This document shows, one piece after another, positions 42,676 to 52,557 of a DNA stretch of 64,000 bases. A program made the position numbers and the translations under genes. Source of the DNA: an uncultured Mucilaginibacter sp. (GTDB taxonomy: Bacteria > Bacteroidota > Bacteroidia > Sphingobacteriales > Sphingobacteriaceae); the NCBI GenBank assembly GCA_903891475.1, contig CAITEP010000036.1, positions 117,361 to 181,360 of the forward strand, written 5' to 3'. Under the pieces are notes generated by a model that was given only the letters and a program-made list of their open reading frames with translations, was not told the origin of the DNA and searched no databases. The number at the start of each line of letters is the position of its first letter. Position 1 is the stretch's first letter.

Positions 42676-45399
42676 TCACGTCTTGAACGGAATATCCAAT
42701 TTAAATTTAACCCAATTTAATATTTCGTCCTGCGTGCGTTTATCAAAGTAGTCTTCAATAATTTTTGCTACCTCAGCGGCATATGGCTCAATCAGAATTT
42801 CTTCATGGAGGGAATTAATTAAATGAACGTCCACTTTGCCTTTTACAAATCTCTTCCACATCATAGGCATAATGTGGTAGATGTAATATTCTTCAGGATT
42901 AAAGTTTGAGTATCTGGTTTTATTCAAATTTTCATAAATAATAAGCGCATCGCCCTTAAATTTAAGAGAAGTTTTAAATGTCAATTTAAAAAACAGTGAA
43001 CCTTCCTTATAGTCGATTGAGTTTTTTAAAGTATCAGATGTTACTTCCTGACTATTATTATTAACTAATTCAATACTTGATTTAGCTACTTTATTATTGA
43101 ATACCCTAAAAATATGCGGAATGCGGTACTTAAAATATTTGAGAATTACCTCTAAATTAGGCTTTAAAAAAATATTTAATTCCCGTAAGATACTATACTT
43201 AGCATAAAATCCTTCCCTAAAATAAGGCGGTGTTGAACCTACTATAGCCAATAAAGCGACTTTATTATTATTTTGCTGTAGCTGACAAGCAATTTCATAT
43301 GCAATCAGACCGCCGAGGGAGTATCCCACAAAAAAATAAGGGCCCAATGGCTGAATTGTTTTAATATGTGCAATTAATTCTTTCGCGAAAACACTTAAAT
43401 AGTCGGTATGATAGTCAAACCCCTTTACATTCGAAAAATCGATACTGTAAAGCGGCTGCTTCAAACTATAATTAGATACAAAATCAGCAAAATTAAATTG
43501 ATCGCCCAAATAACCCGGAATTAAAAAAATGGTGGAGCCTAAACCAGGACGAAGTAAGGTAAAAGGATTTGAGTGTCCGGTTATTTGATTGTCGATAAAA
43601 AGTGATAATACCCTAATTGTTGGATATTGAAAAAACTCCGAAACACTGATGGTAGTATTAAACACATTTTTTATTAAGATTAATATTTTAGTTACTAAAA
43701 TTGATTTTACACCTATGTTAAAAATTGGGTCGTCAATACTTACATGCTCTGCATTTAATATTTGCTCTATAATATTGGTAAGCTTTTTTTCGGTTTCAGT
43801 GGTTGGCCCGGTAAATGGTTTATCATGTTTAAAATAGCGACCTCGAGGAGTAGGTAAATTTTTCCTGTCTATTTTTCCATTCGCATTTATTAAAAAGCTA
43901 TCCAGTTTTACAAAAAAGTTTGGAATTGAATAGCTAGGTAAAACGGAGTTTAACACAATTAAAATTTCATCAATTATTTGTTTCTCATCATCTTCCGGAT
44001 TTTTGGTGGTAAAATATACCACCAGTTCATTGGCATTGTTTATTAACTTCATCAAAACAATGCACTCCTTTATTTTATCAAGTTTTAGTATGTTTTTTTC
44101 AACTTCACTTAATTCAATCCTTGTTCCATTTAGTTTTACCATGTTGTCAAACCTTCCTAAAAACTCAATATTTCCATCAGGTAATATTCTGCCTTTATCG
44201 CCTGTTTTATACATGGTTTCGCCTTCACGATATGGGTTTGGCACAAACTTTTCCTTATTAATTTCTTCCCTATTTAGGTAACCTAGTCCAACTGTTTTTC
44301 CGGCAATTACAATTTCGCCTTCATCACCGTCTGTTACTTTTATATTTGCATCATCTAAAATATAAACCTCTACATTCGCGGTTGGTTTACCTATAGGTAT
44401 AATGCCCTGTTTAGGTTGTGGTGTCCAATCCCAAACTGTTACCCAAACGGTAGTTTCTGTAGGGCCATAAGCTACTGTTAATCCGGTTCCGGTAGCTTTA
44501 TATAATGCATCATTAAATAAATTTGTTAATTTAAGCGTAACGGTTTCTCCTCCGGTTATGATTCTTCTTAATGACTTGAAATTTTCGGGATTAATACTAA
44601 AGGATGAGATATAGTCTAACAATAATTGCAACATCACTGGCGTGAAAAAGATGATGGAAACGCCATTCTCATGAATATTATTTATAACGCGCTCAGGATA
44701 TGATTGAATACCCTTTTCAGGAATTACAACACAGCCACCGCAGGTTAAAGGAACAAAAATTTCTGATATACATGAATCAAATAGGAAATTTGAAATTTGT
44801 AGAAAAGTATCATTGTTATTTACATTAAAAGATTTTATAAAGCCAGCAATAAAATTCACTAAATTTTCATTCTTTATTAGTACTCCCTTAGGGATACCAG
44901 TGCTTCCTGATGTATACATTACATAGGCAATATCTTCTAATTTAATTGGAATATCCAAATTAAAACCTTTACCCTGATAGTTTTTATTGTTATTCAAATC
45001 AATAAATTCTACACCATCAACCGAAGGTAATTTTGACTCAGGAATATTAAATAATACTAATTTTATAGCCGTATCTGAGCATACAAAGTGAAATCTTTCA
45101 TGCGAACCATTTGGTTCAATTGGAACAAATGCGCAACCACACTTAAGTATTGCTAAAATACCAATAACCATGGTTTCGCTTCTATCCGCCATAATGCCGA
45201 TCAGTTCATTGTGTGAAATTTTATATTTCGACTGTAGGTAGGTAGCAAGTTTATTGGTCTCAGTATTCAGTTGTAAGTAGGTAAGTGCATGGTGCTTATA
45301 TTTTACAGCAATGTTTTTTGGATATTTTAAAACAATTTGTTCGAATTTTTTTATAAAAACTTCGTTTTGGCATTCTTCAACTAAAATCGTATCCACCAT
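42676..45399 (-). CDS. One-module NRPS-like enzyme: adenylation, carrier protein, thioesterase
   Basis: 907 residues. Adenylation domain (about 12-515) with A3 TSGSTGIPKG (163-172), A5 AYGPTETT (310-317), A7 YKTGD, A8 GRFDNMVKLNGTRIELSEVE and A10 NANGKID (Lys509). Asp208 in the FDS block fits an alpha-amino acid as substrate; a hand-aligned ten-residue code is roughly D-S-S-F-I-G-A-V-W-K, which I do not recognise. Carrier domain with FNIGVKS (Ser566 for phosphopantetheine; GVKS is an unusual form of GGHS). Thioesterase with GYSLGG (Ser694). There is no condensation domain. The enzyme could release or dimerise one amino acid or a derivative. It lies downstream of an XRE gene on the same strand. 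Confidence 0.9.
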   Translation of the reverse strand: MVDTILVEECQNEVFIKKFEQIVLKYPKNIAVKYKHHALTYLQLNTETNKLATYLQSKYKISHNELIGIMADRSETMVIGILAILKCGCAFVPIEPNGSHERFHFVCSDTAIKLVLFNIPESKLPSVDGVEFIDLNNNKNYQGKGFNLDIPIKLEDIAYVMYTSGSTGIPKGVLIKNENLVNFIAGFIKSFNVNNNDTFLQISNFLFDSCISEIFVPLTCGGCVVIPEKGIQSYPERVINNIHENGVSIIFFTPVMLQLLLDYISSFSINPENFKSLRRIITGGETVTLKLTNLFNDALYKATGTGLTVAYGPTETTVWVTVWDWTPQPKQGIIPIGKPTANVEVYILDDANIKVTDGDEGEIVIAGKTVGLGYLNREEINKEKFVPNPYREGETMYKTGDKGRILPDGNIEFLGRFDNMVKLNGTRIELSEVEKNILKLDKIKECIVLMKLINNANELVVYFTTKNPEDDEKQIIDEILIVLNSVLPSYSIPNFFVKLDSFLINANGKIDRKNLPTPRGRYFKHDKPFTGPTTETEKKLTNIIEQILNAEHVSIDDPIFNIGVKSILVTKILILIKNVFNTTISVSEFFQYPTIRVLSLFIDNQITGHSNPFTLLRPGLGSTIFLIPGYLGDQFNFADFVSNYSLKQPLYSIDFSNVKGFDYHTDYLSVFAKELIAHIKTIQPLGPYFFVGYSLGGLIAYEIACQLQQNNNKVALLAIVGSTPPYFREGFYAKYSILRELNIFLKPNLEVILKYFKYRIPHIFRVFNNKVAKSSIELVNNNSQEVTSDTLKNSIDYKEGSLFFKLTFKTSLKFKGDALIIYENLNKTRYSNFNPEEYYIYHIMPMMWKRFVKGKVDVHLINSLHEEILIEPYAAEVAKIIEDYFDKRTQDEILNWVKFKLDIPFKT

Positions 45400-45614
45400 A
45401 TTCTTATTATTTATAATGCCACAACCATTGTAGCATTTTTAAATTATTAAAACGGGGTATTAAATAGTAAAACATATTATTAAGGATAAAATAATAAATA
45501 AAAAAATACAAAAAATTAATCAAAACAATAGATGAGAAATGAAAAATCCATTTCCTTTCTGCCTTAATTTAACCAATTTCTCAATACATGTTGCCAATTA
45601 TAATTTATTTGAAA

Positions 45615-45839
45615 TTAATGAAGTTGATTAAAAAATATATTTAAGTCAACATCCAAAGAATTTATAATTCTTAACAACATGTGTAATGAAGGTCTTGATA
45701 CACCTTTCTCTATCTGACAAATTAATCCTTTGCTAACGTTAGAATGATCAGCTAATTCTTGCATGGTTATACCTTTTTCTTTTCGTATTTCTTTAATCCT
45801 ACGTCGTATTTTTTCAAGGAATATATTTTCTTCAATCAT
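45615..45839 (-). CDS. Small XRE-family DNA-binding protein
   Basis: 74 residues, one Cro/cI-type helix-turn-helix: IKEIRKEKGITMQELADHSN followed by VSKGLICQIEKGVSRPSLHM. There is no extra sensor domain. It lies between the second RND operon (61 bases) and the NRPS-like gene (215 bases), both on the same strand, so it may control one or both. The 215-base gap is AT-rich and holds the inverted repeat GAAATG/CATTTC near 45536-45554, which could be its operator; this is weak. Confidence 0.87.
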   Translation of the reverse strand: MIEENIFLEKIRRRIKEIRKEKGITMQELADHSNVSKGLICQIEKGVSRPSLHMLLRIINSLDVDLNIFFNQLH

Positions 45840-45900
45840 AATACTAGTTATTAAGGTTATTTAATATCCAACTTTTATAATTTTTAATATTTAGGTTTCT

Positions 45901-46983
45901 TTATTTTAGTATCATATTTTCTTTAATTTCATCATTTGGTTTTAATACTATGGAATCTCCAATATTTAATTTTCCAAACACTTCGGTACTGTAATTATTT
46001 GTCAATCCTTCCTTAATATCCACTAAATCTGCTCTTCCTCTAATGGCCCTTACTACGTATTCGCGTTCAGTAGAACGCACAATTGAACTATTTGGAACCA
46101 ATAAGGACTTGGCAGTTGAAAGCATTGGTATATCAACCTCCGCGTACATACCAGGCTTAAATTTACCGTCAGAATTTTTAACATCAATTTCGATTGCTTC
46201 TTGTTGCATACCTCCTAATGAATTTGCAGATCTGCTAATTTTAGCTGCATAGGTTTGCCCAGGTAATGCATTAAATAAAAATTTTACCGGTTGGGTTAAG
46301 TCCAATTTGTCTACATAATCTTCAGGGATTTCCACGGTAAGGCGCATTTTATTAATATCTTGTAAAACAAGCATAGGCTGATCGGTAATTTTGCCAGGTG
46401 CAACCAATGCACCCGGTGAAACGTTCCTGTTGATAATTATGCCATCAAATGGTGCGTAAATTTTCAAATATTCTAACATAGTACTAGCTGCCTTAACATT
46501 TGATAGTTCTGCTTTCACCATTGATAAATCGGCCTTCATTTTTGATTTGGATAGGTCCAAATCCAATTGCGAAACAGAACCAGGTTCTTTAGCTGCTTCC
46601 TTTAACCGCATAAACTTTTCTCTACTTGATTCCGCATTTTCTTCAATCTGTAAGTACTTTGAATAGGCTGATTGATAGGCCGATTCCATTTCCGGAGCTT
46701 CTAAAATTAGTAGTAGCTGTCCTTTTTTAACTATGGAACCCCTGTCTACAAAAAGTTGCTTTACAAATCCGTTTACTTTCGGAAAAATGTTTACTTCATC
46801 AAATGGCAACAATTTACCGGGTAATTTTACCATACTGGCAAGTTGGCTTTCTCCTACCGTTACAATTTGATTTTTTAAATTTTCTTTATTGATGCTCTTT
46901 GTTAAATCAGCGGGCTTTTGGTTTCCCACACATGCCGCAAATAACAGGCAAATGAGTACTACAGCAATTATTTTAAATTTCAT
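45901..46983 (-). CDS. RND efflux periplasmic adaptor, lipoprotein (RND operon 2)
   Basis: 360 residues with a lipoprotein signal (CLLFAAC, lipidated Cys near 18). Lipoyl halves: KVNGFVKQLFVDRGSIVKKG and IYAPFDGIIINRNVSPGALV, with a coiled-coil hairpin of about 55 residues between them and a beta barrel (KLDLTQPVKFLFNALPGQT) after them. It is the last gene of the operon and its start overlaps the permease gene by 11 bases. It is clearly different from the adaptor at 23283, so the two pumps are not recent duplicates. Confidence 0.92.
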   Translation of the reverse strand: MKFKIIAVVLICLLFAACVGNQKPADLTKSINKENLKNQIVTVGESQLASMVKLPGKLLPFDEVNIFPKVNGFVKQLFVDRGSIVKKGQLLLILEAPEMESAYQSAYSKYLQIEENAESSREKFMRLKEAAKEPGSVSQLDLDLSKSKMKADLSMVKAELSNVKAASTMLEYLKIYAPFDGIIINRNVSPGALVAPGKITDQPMLVLQDINKMRLTVEIPEDYVDKLDLTQPVKFLFNALPGQTYAAKISRSANSLGGMQQEAIEIDVKNSDGKFKPGMYAEVDIPMLSTAKSLLVPNSSIVRSTEREYVVRAIRGRADLVDIKEGLTNNYSTEVFGKLNIGDSIVLKPNDEIKENMILK

Positions 46984-49900
46984 AATTCAATGTTTTTAAA
47001 TTTTGTTCTTCATTATTTTCAAATGGCATTAATGATGGTTCTTCGTATGAGGTGCTTTTTTGTACCCATGCAAATACAAGTGGTAATATGAATAAGGCTG
47101 CTAATGTTGAGGCAAATAAGCCTCCTATAACCGCACGACCTAATGGTGCAGATTGTTCGCCAGCTTCCCCCAATCCCGAGGCCATCGGTATCATTCCTGC
47201 AATCATTGCGAAGCTTGTCATTAGTATAGGTCGCAACCTAATGGATGCGCTTGTAATTGCGGCTTTAGAAGCATTTTTATATTCCAGCCTTAGAATTTCA
47301 GCATTCGTAACAATTAATATAGCATTGGCTACGGAGACACCTGTGGACATAATCATACCCATGTAGGATTGTAGATTAAGTGTAGACCCTGTAATTAAAA
47401 GAGCAGTAATTGAACCTAATATTACAGCAGGTATGGTTACCAATACGGTGAGTGATACTTTGAAGCTTTGGTAATTCGCGGCCAGCAATAAAAAGATTAC
47501 CAAAATTGCAAATCCTAAACCATTTTGAAGGCTTTTAAGCGTATCAGTCAATAGGTTTGACATTCCTTCAACTGAGGCAATTAAACCTTTTGGCGGTGTT
47601 CCTATTTCTTTTAAGCATTTCTGTACATCATTAGTCGCTGTACCCAAATCCATTTTATAAATATTGGCACTAACAGTAATAAATCGTCTTGGTCCTACAC
47701 GGTCATATTCGCCAGGTTCAGTATTTTCCTTAAAGCTAGCAACATCCGACAGAGTAGGGCTACTTTGCCCTTTAACCAGTGGAATTTCTTTAAGTTCATT
47801 CATCGAGTTCATTACATATTCTGGAACCTGTGCCTGTACCTGGTAGGTATAAGAATTATTTTGGTCGAGCCATAAATTTTTGAGCGTGAACCTACTGGAG
47901 GAAGTGCTGGCAGTAACCGACCGTGCTATGTCACTCACATTGAGACCAAGTTGCGCGACCTTTAACCTATTGAGCGTAATGGCTATTACAGGATAATTCA
48001 GGGGTTGGTTTATTTGTACATCTCTTAAATAAGTTATTGCTTTCAGTTTAGCTAATACCTTATTTGCAAAACCTTTAATTTGTTGGATATCTTTACCTGC
48101 CACTTGTACCTCTATGGGTGTGTTGGCACCCTGGCTCATAATTTTCTCCGTCATATCAATAGGCTGAAATGTGATGGACATTTCAGGCAAATCATGCGCT
48201 ATATTTTTACGGAGTGCATCCTTTAATTCATCCATATTTACTTTGTAATCCTCGTCAAGATTAACCTGCAATACTGCTTCATGAACACCTGTATTAAATA
48301 CATATAAATTACTGCTACCAAAACTACTTGGCACAAGCCCAATATAACCGGAGGTAATTTTTACGTTATTATTTACCGTTCTTTTAATTACATCAAGTAA
48401 AATCTTAAACTTATCTTCGGTAACTTCTAACCTTGTGCCTATAGGTTCATCAATTCGCATTTGAAATTGACCGTTATTTAGTTTAGGCATCATGTCTTTT
48501 CCTATTATAACAAACCCGATACCTGCTAATGCGATGATAATAATTAGATAAAGTGAAACTATGAGCTTGTTGTTCGGCATAAGCCGGGTAAGAAGCAGGA
48601 TAAACCGCGATTTTACTTTTTCGAAAAAGTCATTTTCCTCCGGGTGTTCTATTTCTTCCTTTCTATGCTGATTTATTTGTTCCCTTTCATTGGTATCCAT
48701 CGATTCCCCGGCATGTGCATGTAGTTTACTGTGATGGTAAGTTTGGTATCGCTCCGCTTTTATCATCCAATTACTCAATATTGGTACTAAGGTTTGCGCC
48801 AAAATATAGGACACTATCATGGTTAAACCAATGGAGAGAGATAGTGGAAGGAACATCGCCTTTGGCACCCCATTCATCATAAATGAAGGGGCAAATACAG
48901 CTAGAATACAGAGTAATATCAGCAATAAGGGGAATGATATTTCCTCGCAAGCATCATAAATAGCTAATTTTTTTGATTTACCCATTTCCAAGTGCTGGTG
49001 GATGTTTTCAATAGTGACCGTTGCCTGATCTACCAATATTCCAATTGCAAGTGCTAGCCCACTTAAAGTCATGATATTGATGGTTTGCCCAAATAAGCTT
49101 AAAAGTAATACACCAACCAGTATAGATACGGGAATTGTAATAACTACAATTAAACTGCTACGCCAATCGCGCAAAAAAAGCAATACCATTAAGCCTGTTA
49201 GCAGTGCACCTAATCCACCCTCGGTAATCAGGCTTTTTACTGCGTTTACCACAAAAACAGATTGGTCAAACTCATAGGATATCTTAACATCGTTTGGTAG
49301 CAAATTTTGCATTTCGGGTAATTTGCTTTTTAAGTCCTGAACAACCGACCACGTGGAGGCGGATGCCGTTTTTACTATCGGGATATACACAGAACGCTTG
49401 CCATTAATCAGTGCATAATCAACGGTAATATCGGCAGCGTCGGTCACTCTGGCTATATCCTTCATAAAAATGGGTATCCCATTTTTTGTTATTACTGGTA
49501 TATTTCCAAAATTAGTTGCATCCTTAATCAATGTATTCATGGTAGTTAAATACATGGTACTACCAATCCTAATATTTCCGGATGGTGACATTACATTAAA
49601 TTTAGCTAAGGACTCTACAACTTCGTCGGGCGTGAGGTTAAAACTGCGTAATTTGGCTGGGTCAATACTTAATATAATTGACCTTGCGTTTGACCCAAAG
49701 GGCGGGGGAGCAGATAGCCCTGGAATTGTAGCGAACATTGGCCTAATTCGGGTAGCGGCAAGGTCATAAATATCTTTAAGATTTTCTGTTTTACTATCCA
49801 AAACCAATTCGCCTACTGGTAAAGAGGATGCATCGTACCGTATAACCTGTGGAGGTAATGCTCCGGGAGGAAAAAAACTTTGTGCTCGGTTTACTTGCAA

Positions 49901-50227
49901 TGCTACCTGTGCAGAAGCCTCGGCCATGTTGGTTGTTTCATAAAACGAGATCTTGATGATTGTTAAACCCTGAATGCTTTTACTACTTATGTTTTTTACG
50001 CCATCAACATATAAAAACTGATTTTGCAAACCTGTAGCAAAAAAGCCTTCCATTTGTTGGGGAGACATTCCTCCGAATGATTCAATAACATAAATTGTTG
50101 GCAAATTGAGTTTCGGGAATATATCTATAGGGATATTGATTGCACTGAGCACTGCAAATATTAGAAGGCTCATGGTAACCACCAAAACGGTAATTGGCCT
50201 TTTAAGTGCAGATGTGACCATTGACAT
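46973..50227 (-). CDS. RND efflux permease with altered proton-relay residues (RND operon 2)
   Basis: 1084 residues with the 12-helix RND plan and an extra charged insert of about 40 residues near 495-540 (HSKLHAHAGESMDTNEREQI). Helix 4 reads AIGILVDQATVTIENIHQH, so the second of the two AcrB aspartates (Asp408) is Gln here; helix 10 reads GVSVANAILIVTN, with Ala where AcrB has Lys940. The first aspartate is kept. Coupling may use other residues. The gene lies 6 bases after the TolC gene and overlaps the adaptor gene by 11 bases. Substrate unknown; the neighbouring NRPS-like product is one possibility. Confidence 0.92.
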   Translation of the reverse strand: MSMVTSALKRPITVLVVTMSLLIFAVLSAINIPIDIFPKLNLPTIYVIESFGGMSPQQMEGFFATGLQNQFLYVDGVKNISSKSIQGLTIIKISFYETTNMAEASAQVALQVNRAQSFFPPGALPPQVIRYDASSLPVGELVLDSKTENLKDIYDLAATRIRPMFATIPGLSAPPPFGSNARSIILSIDPAKLRSFNLTPDEVVESLAKFNVMSPSGNIRIGSTMYLTTMNTLIKDATNFGNIPVITKNGIPIFMKDIARVTDAADITVDYALINGKRSVYIPIVKTASASTWSVVQDLKSKLPEMQNLLPNDVKISYEFDQSVFVVNAVKSLITEGGLGALLTGLMVLLFLRDWRSSLIVVITIPVSILVGVLLLSLFGQTINIMTLSGLALAIGILVDQATVTIENIHQHLEMGKSKKLAIYDACEEISFPLLLILLCILAVFAPSFMMNGVPKAMFLPLSLSIGLTMIVSYILAQTLVPILSNWMIKAERYQTYHHSKLHAHAGESMDTNEREQINQHRKEEIEHPEENDFFEKVKSRFILLLTRLMPNNKLIVSLYLIIIIALAGIGFVIIGKDMMPKLNNGQFQMRIDEPIGTRLEVTEDKFKILLDVIKRTVNNNVKITSGYIGLVPSSFGSSNLYVFNTGVHEAVLQVNLDEDYKVNMDELKDALRKNIAHDLPEMSITFQPIDMTEKIMSQGANTPIEVQVAGKDIQQIKGFANKVLAKLKAITYLRDVQINQPLNYPVIAITLNRLKVAQLGLNVSDIARSVTASTSSSRFTLKNLWLDQNNSYTYQVQAQVPEYVMNSMNELKEIPLVKGQSSPTLSDVASFKENTEPGEYDRVGPRRFITVSANIYKMDLGTATNDVQKCLKEIGTPPKGLIASVEGMSNLLTDTLKSLQNGLGFAILVIFLLLAANYQSFKVSLTVLVTIPAVILGSITALLITGSTLNLQSYMGMIMSTGVSVANAILIVTNAEILRLEYKNASKAAITSASIRLRPILMTSFAMIAGMIPMASGLGEAGEQSAPLGRAVIGGLFASTLAALFILPLVFAWVQKSTSYEEPSLMPFENNEEQNLKTLNYEI

Positions 50228-50233
50228 AATTTT

Positions 50234-51619
50234 TTATTTTAAAAAGTTTAAAACTGAATTGACTTGATTTTCTGTTATGGCTTTTTGGAATAAGGCACTT
50301 GAATAATCGTATTTAGCCTCCATATAATCAGTTTCGGCTCTGTACAATATGTTTAATGCAGCATCCAATTCTAAAATATCAGTTAGTCCATTTTTATAAA
50401 GTGATAACTTTTGCCGATAACCATCATTTGCAGCCTTTAATTGTTTAGGAATTTCTTTCAATCTGTTTAAGGCTGTTTGCATTTCAACATCAGCTTGTTT
50501 AGCGCCTGTTGAAAGTAATTGTTGCTCTTCCTGCAATTTCTTAAGCGAATAATCTGAATTTGCTTTTTGGGTATTTAACTTTAGTTGTTGTTTTCGTAAA
50601 TCAAATAAGTTGTATGATATACTCAAGCCAACCAAATAATTACTTCTTTGTAACCCTAAACCAGATGAAAGTCTATTATATTGACCAGTTGCCGAAACAC
50701 TTGAGCCACGCTCCCAAGCTGCTGCATCAAATGATATTTTAGGATTATAAAGTTTTTTAGCCAATTCTTCGCGTTGAAGATTATTTTTATAAACCGATCT
50801 GTAAAAATTAATCAAGGGGTGGTTTATTGAATCGGGTATAAACAAGTAGGCTGATGGCTGCTCAATCAATGTATTTTCCAAAGTACTATCCGGAATGATG
50901 GATTGATAGTTTATACCGCTAATGGCTGATAACTTCAATTGTAACTTTTTCAATTGGTTATCTAATTCTATATAGTTTAACCGTGCTTTTGAAAGTTCAG
51001 CTTCGGCAATACTGGTGTCAATGCCAGCTATTACACCACTTTTGGCTAAGGATTGGATAGAACGTCGAATTTCCAGCGTTCGATTAATGTTGCGAGATTG
51101 GATATTAAGAAAATCTTGTAGACGTATTAATTGCAGGTAATTTAAAATAGTGTATGAAACTAAGTTAAATTTTGATTGGGTAAAATTTTCCCGTTCAACT
51201 TTTATTTCGGATTGAGCTACCTTATTTTCGGCACTGTACTTACCAAAATTATATATCTCCCAATCAAATGCTGCTATTCCTAAATTATCAGCCAAGGTTG
51301 TGGTAACATTGTTTGAATGAATACCACCTGAGCTGGATGGAATTATTCCAAATCCAAAATACGGACCGGTGGTATTATTGCTGGTACCAATATCGGCTTG
51401 GTAATTAAGTTTTAAACTAGGTAGCCAATTATTTTTTGTTTCATCCGCCTGCGCTTGTTTAATTAAAATAGCAGCAGAATCAGTGAGTAGTATTGGAGCT
51501 TTGAGTTCAACTTGCTTCAGCAATTGTTTTAATAATAATTGTTTAGATGATTGTGCCTTTAAAACTGAGGTAATAAAAAGTAATAAAAGCACGAGGTAGT
51601 ATTTGCTAATACTTAACAT
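50234..51619 (-). CDS. TolC-family outer-membrane efflux protein (RND operon 2)
   Basis: 461 residues with a signal peptide (LSISKYYLVLLLLFITSVLK, cleaved near AQSS). Two TolC repeats of long amphipathic helices: NKVAQSEIKVERENFTQSKF, SLAKSGVIAGIDTSIAEAEL and LYKNGLTDILELDAALNILY. It is the first gene of the operon TolC-permease-adaptor. No TAnnTTTG element is clear in the 117 bases before it. Confidence 0.9.
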   Translation of the reverse strand: MLSISKYYLVLLLLFITSVLKAQSSKQLLLKQLLKQVELKAPILLTDSAAILIKQAQADETKNNWLPSLKLNYQADIGTSNNTTGPYFGFGIIPSSSGGIHSNNVTTTLADNLGIAAFDWEIYNFGKYSAENKVAQSEIKVERENFTQSKFNLVSYTILNYLQLIRLQDFLNIQSRNINRTLEIRRSIQSLAKSGVIAGIDTSIAEAELSKARLNYIELDNQLKKLQLKLSAISGINYQSIIPDSTLENTLIEQPSAYLFIPDSINHPLINFYRSVYKNNLQREELAKKLYNPKISFDAAAWERGSSVSATGQYNRLSSGLGLQRSNYLVGLSISYNLFDLRKQQLKLNTQKANSDYSLKKLQEEQQLLSTGAKQADVEMQTALNRLKEIPKQLKAANDGYRQKLSLYKNGLTDILELDAALNILYRAETDYMEAKYDYSSALFQKAITENQVNSVLNFLK

Positions 51620-51736
51620 TTCGTTTTTTTAATTAGAAATTTTTAGAATAGTGTAAACCGCGGAGGGGTAATTAAAATTTTTGAATATAGCTGACTATAA
51701 ATTCAAATCCCCAAAAAAAGACAGGTTACAAAAGTT

Positions 51737-52123
51737 TCAGATGCGAAACGAGCAGAAATATTTAAACGAATATTTATTATTTACTAGAAGAAGTAAATTT
51801 GGTAATTGCCAAATTGGGCTTTCAAAACTGATTTTGCCGAAAATAGCCAATAAAAGACTACCAGTTATTAACAATACTAGCGTAGCATAAATGGTTACCT
51901 TGTTTTCAACTAGAATAGATTTATCCATTCTACTAACGAATGATACTGATTTTGCCTTAGAAAAATGTTGACTATAGGTAGATGAAGGGTAAGTATTTGT
52001 TTCTAAATTGTTAACTCCCTGTTTAGGTAAAACAAATATGTTAGCAAGTGTGATAAAAGAGTAAATCAATATCACAAATACTACTAAATGATTATTAAAT
52101 TTTGACCTGAAACTATTTTTCAA
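51737..52123 (-). CDS. Small two-helix membrane protein upstream of RND operon 2
   Basis: 128 residues, not recognised. Two membrane helices (VVFVILIYSFITLANIFVL, about 13-31, and IYATLVLLITGSLLLAIFG, about 78-96) flank a periplasmic loop of about 45 residues with NTYPSSTYSQHFSKAKSVSF. The end is polar and aromatic. It lies on the same strand, 117 bases before the TolC gene. Coding is likely, since the layout and the length of the frame are reasonable, but a chance frame in AT-rich DNA cannot be excluded. Confidence 0.5.
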   Translation of the reverse strand: MKNSFRSKFNNHLVVFVILIYSFITLANIFVLPKQGVNNLETNTYPSSTYSQHFSKAKSVSFVSRMDKSILVENKVTIYATLVLLITGSLLLAIFGKISFESPIWQLPNLLLLVNNKYSFKYFCSFRI

Positions 52124-52422
52124 AATTAAAATAACTAAAAGTTTTACAAATGTATAAATTTAAATACAAAAGGAAATATTAAAACTTTATTCAAAATATT
52201 TTTTTAAGCACTAATTTGATTATAAAAGAATTTTTTATAATAAGGTTTTCCTTAATTAATATCCTTAATACTACAAATTCCCACTTATTGAAGTCATGTA
52301 TTTTAAAGTATAATTTTGTTTACGCTGCTCTATCAAATAAATAATAGCGCTAATATTTATCACTTAACTCTTAAATTGTTTCAAAATCATCTTGTATTCT
52401 TCCATTAAGCCCCTTTCTTTTG

Positions 52423-52468
52423 CTACTTTACTTCCCGGCGTTTGAGGGGGAAAGAAAAGTAGTTTTTT
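52423..52468. terminator. Long stem-loop with T run in the 52124-52557 gap
   Basis: CTACTTTACTTCCC and GGGGAAAGAAAAGTAG form an imperfect stem of about 14 pairs around an 11-base loop, followed by TTTTTT. It may be an intrinsic terminator read rightwards or the end of a small mobile remnant. The rest of the 434-base gap is AT-rich and shows no gene. Confidence 0.4.
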
Positions 52469-52508
52469 ACCCTCCTTAACTCAAAACCATCAAAAACATC
52501 ATAAAACC

Positions 52509-52533
52509 AAAAAAGGAGCTCACGCCCCTTTAA
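52509..52533 (-). terminator. Intrinsic terminator after the DUF932 gene
   Basis: On the minus strand AAAGGGGC, a 4-base loop, GCTCCTTTTTT: a GC-rich stem with one G-T pair and a T run, 25 bases after the DUF932 stop. It fits the end of the operon that starts at 54603. Confidence 0.6.
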
Positions 52534-52557
52534 ACAACCATCCGTAAGCCTAAAAAA

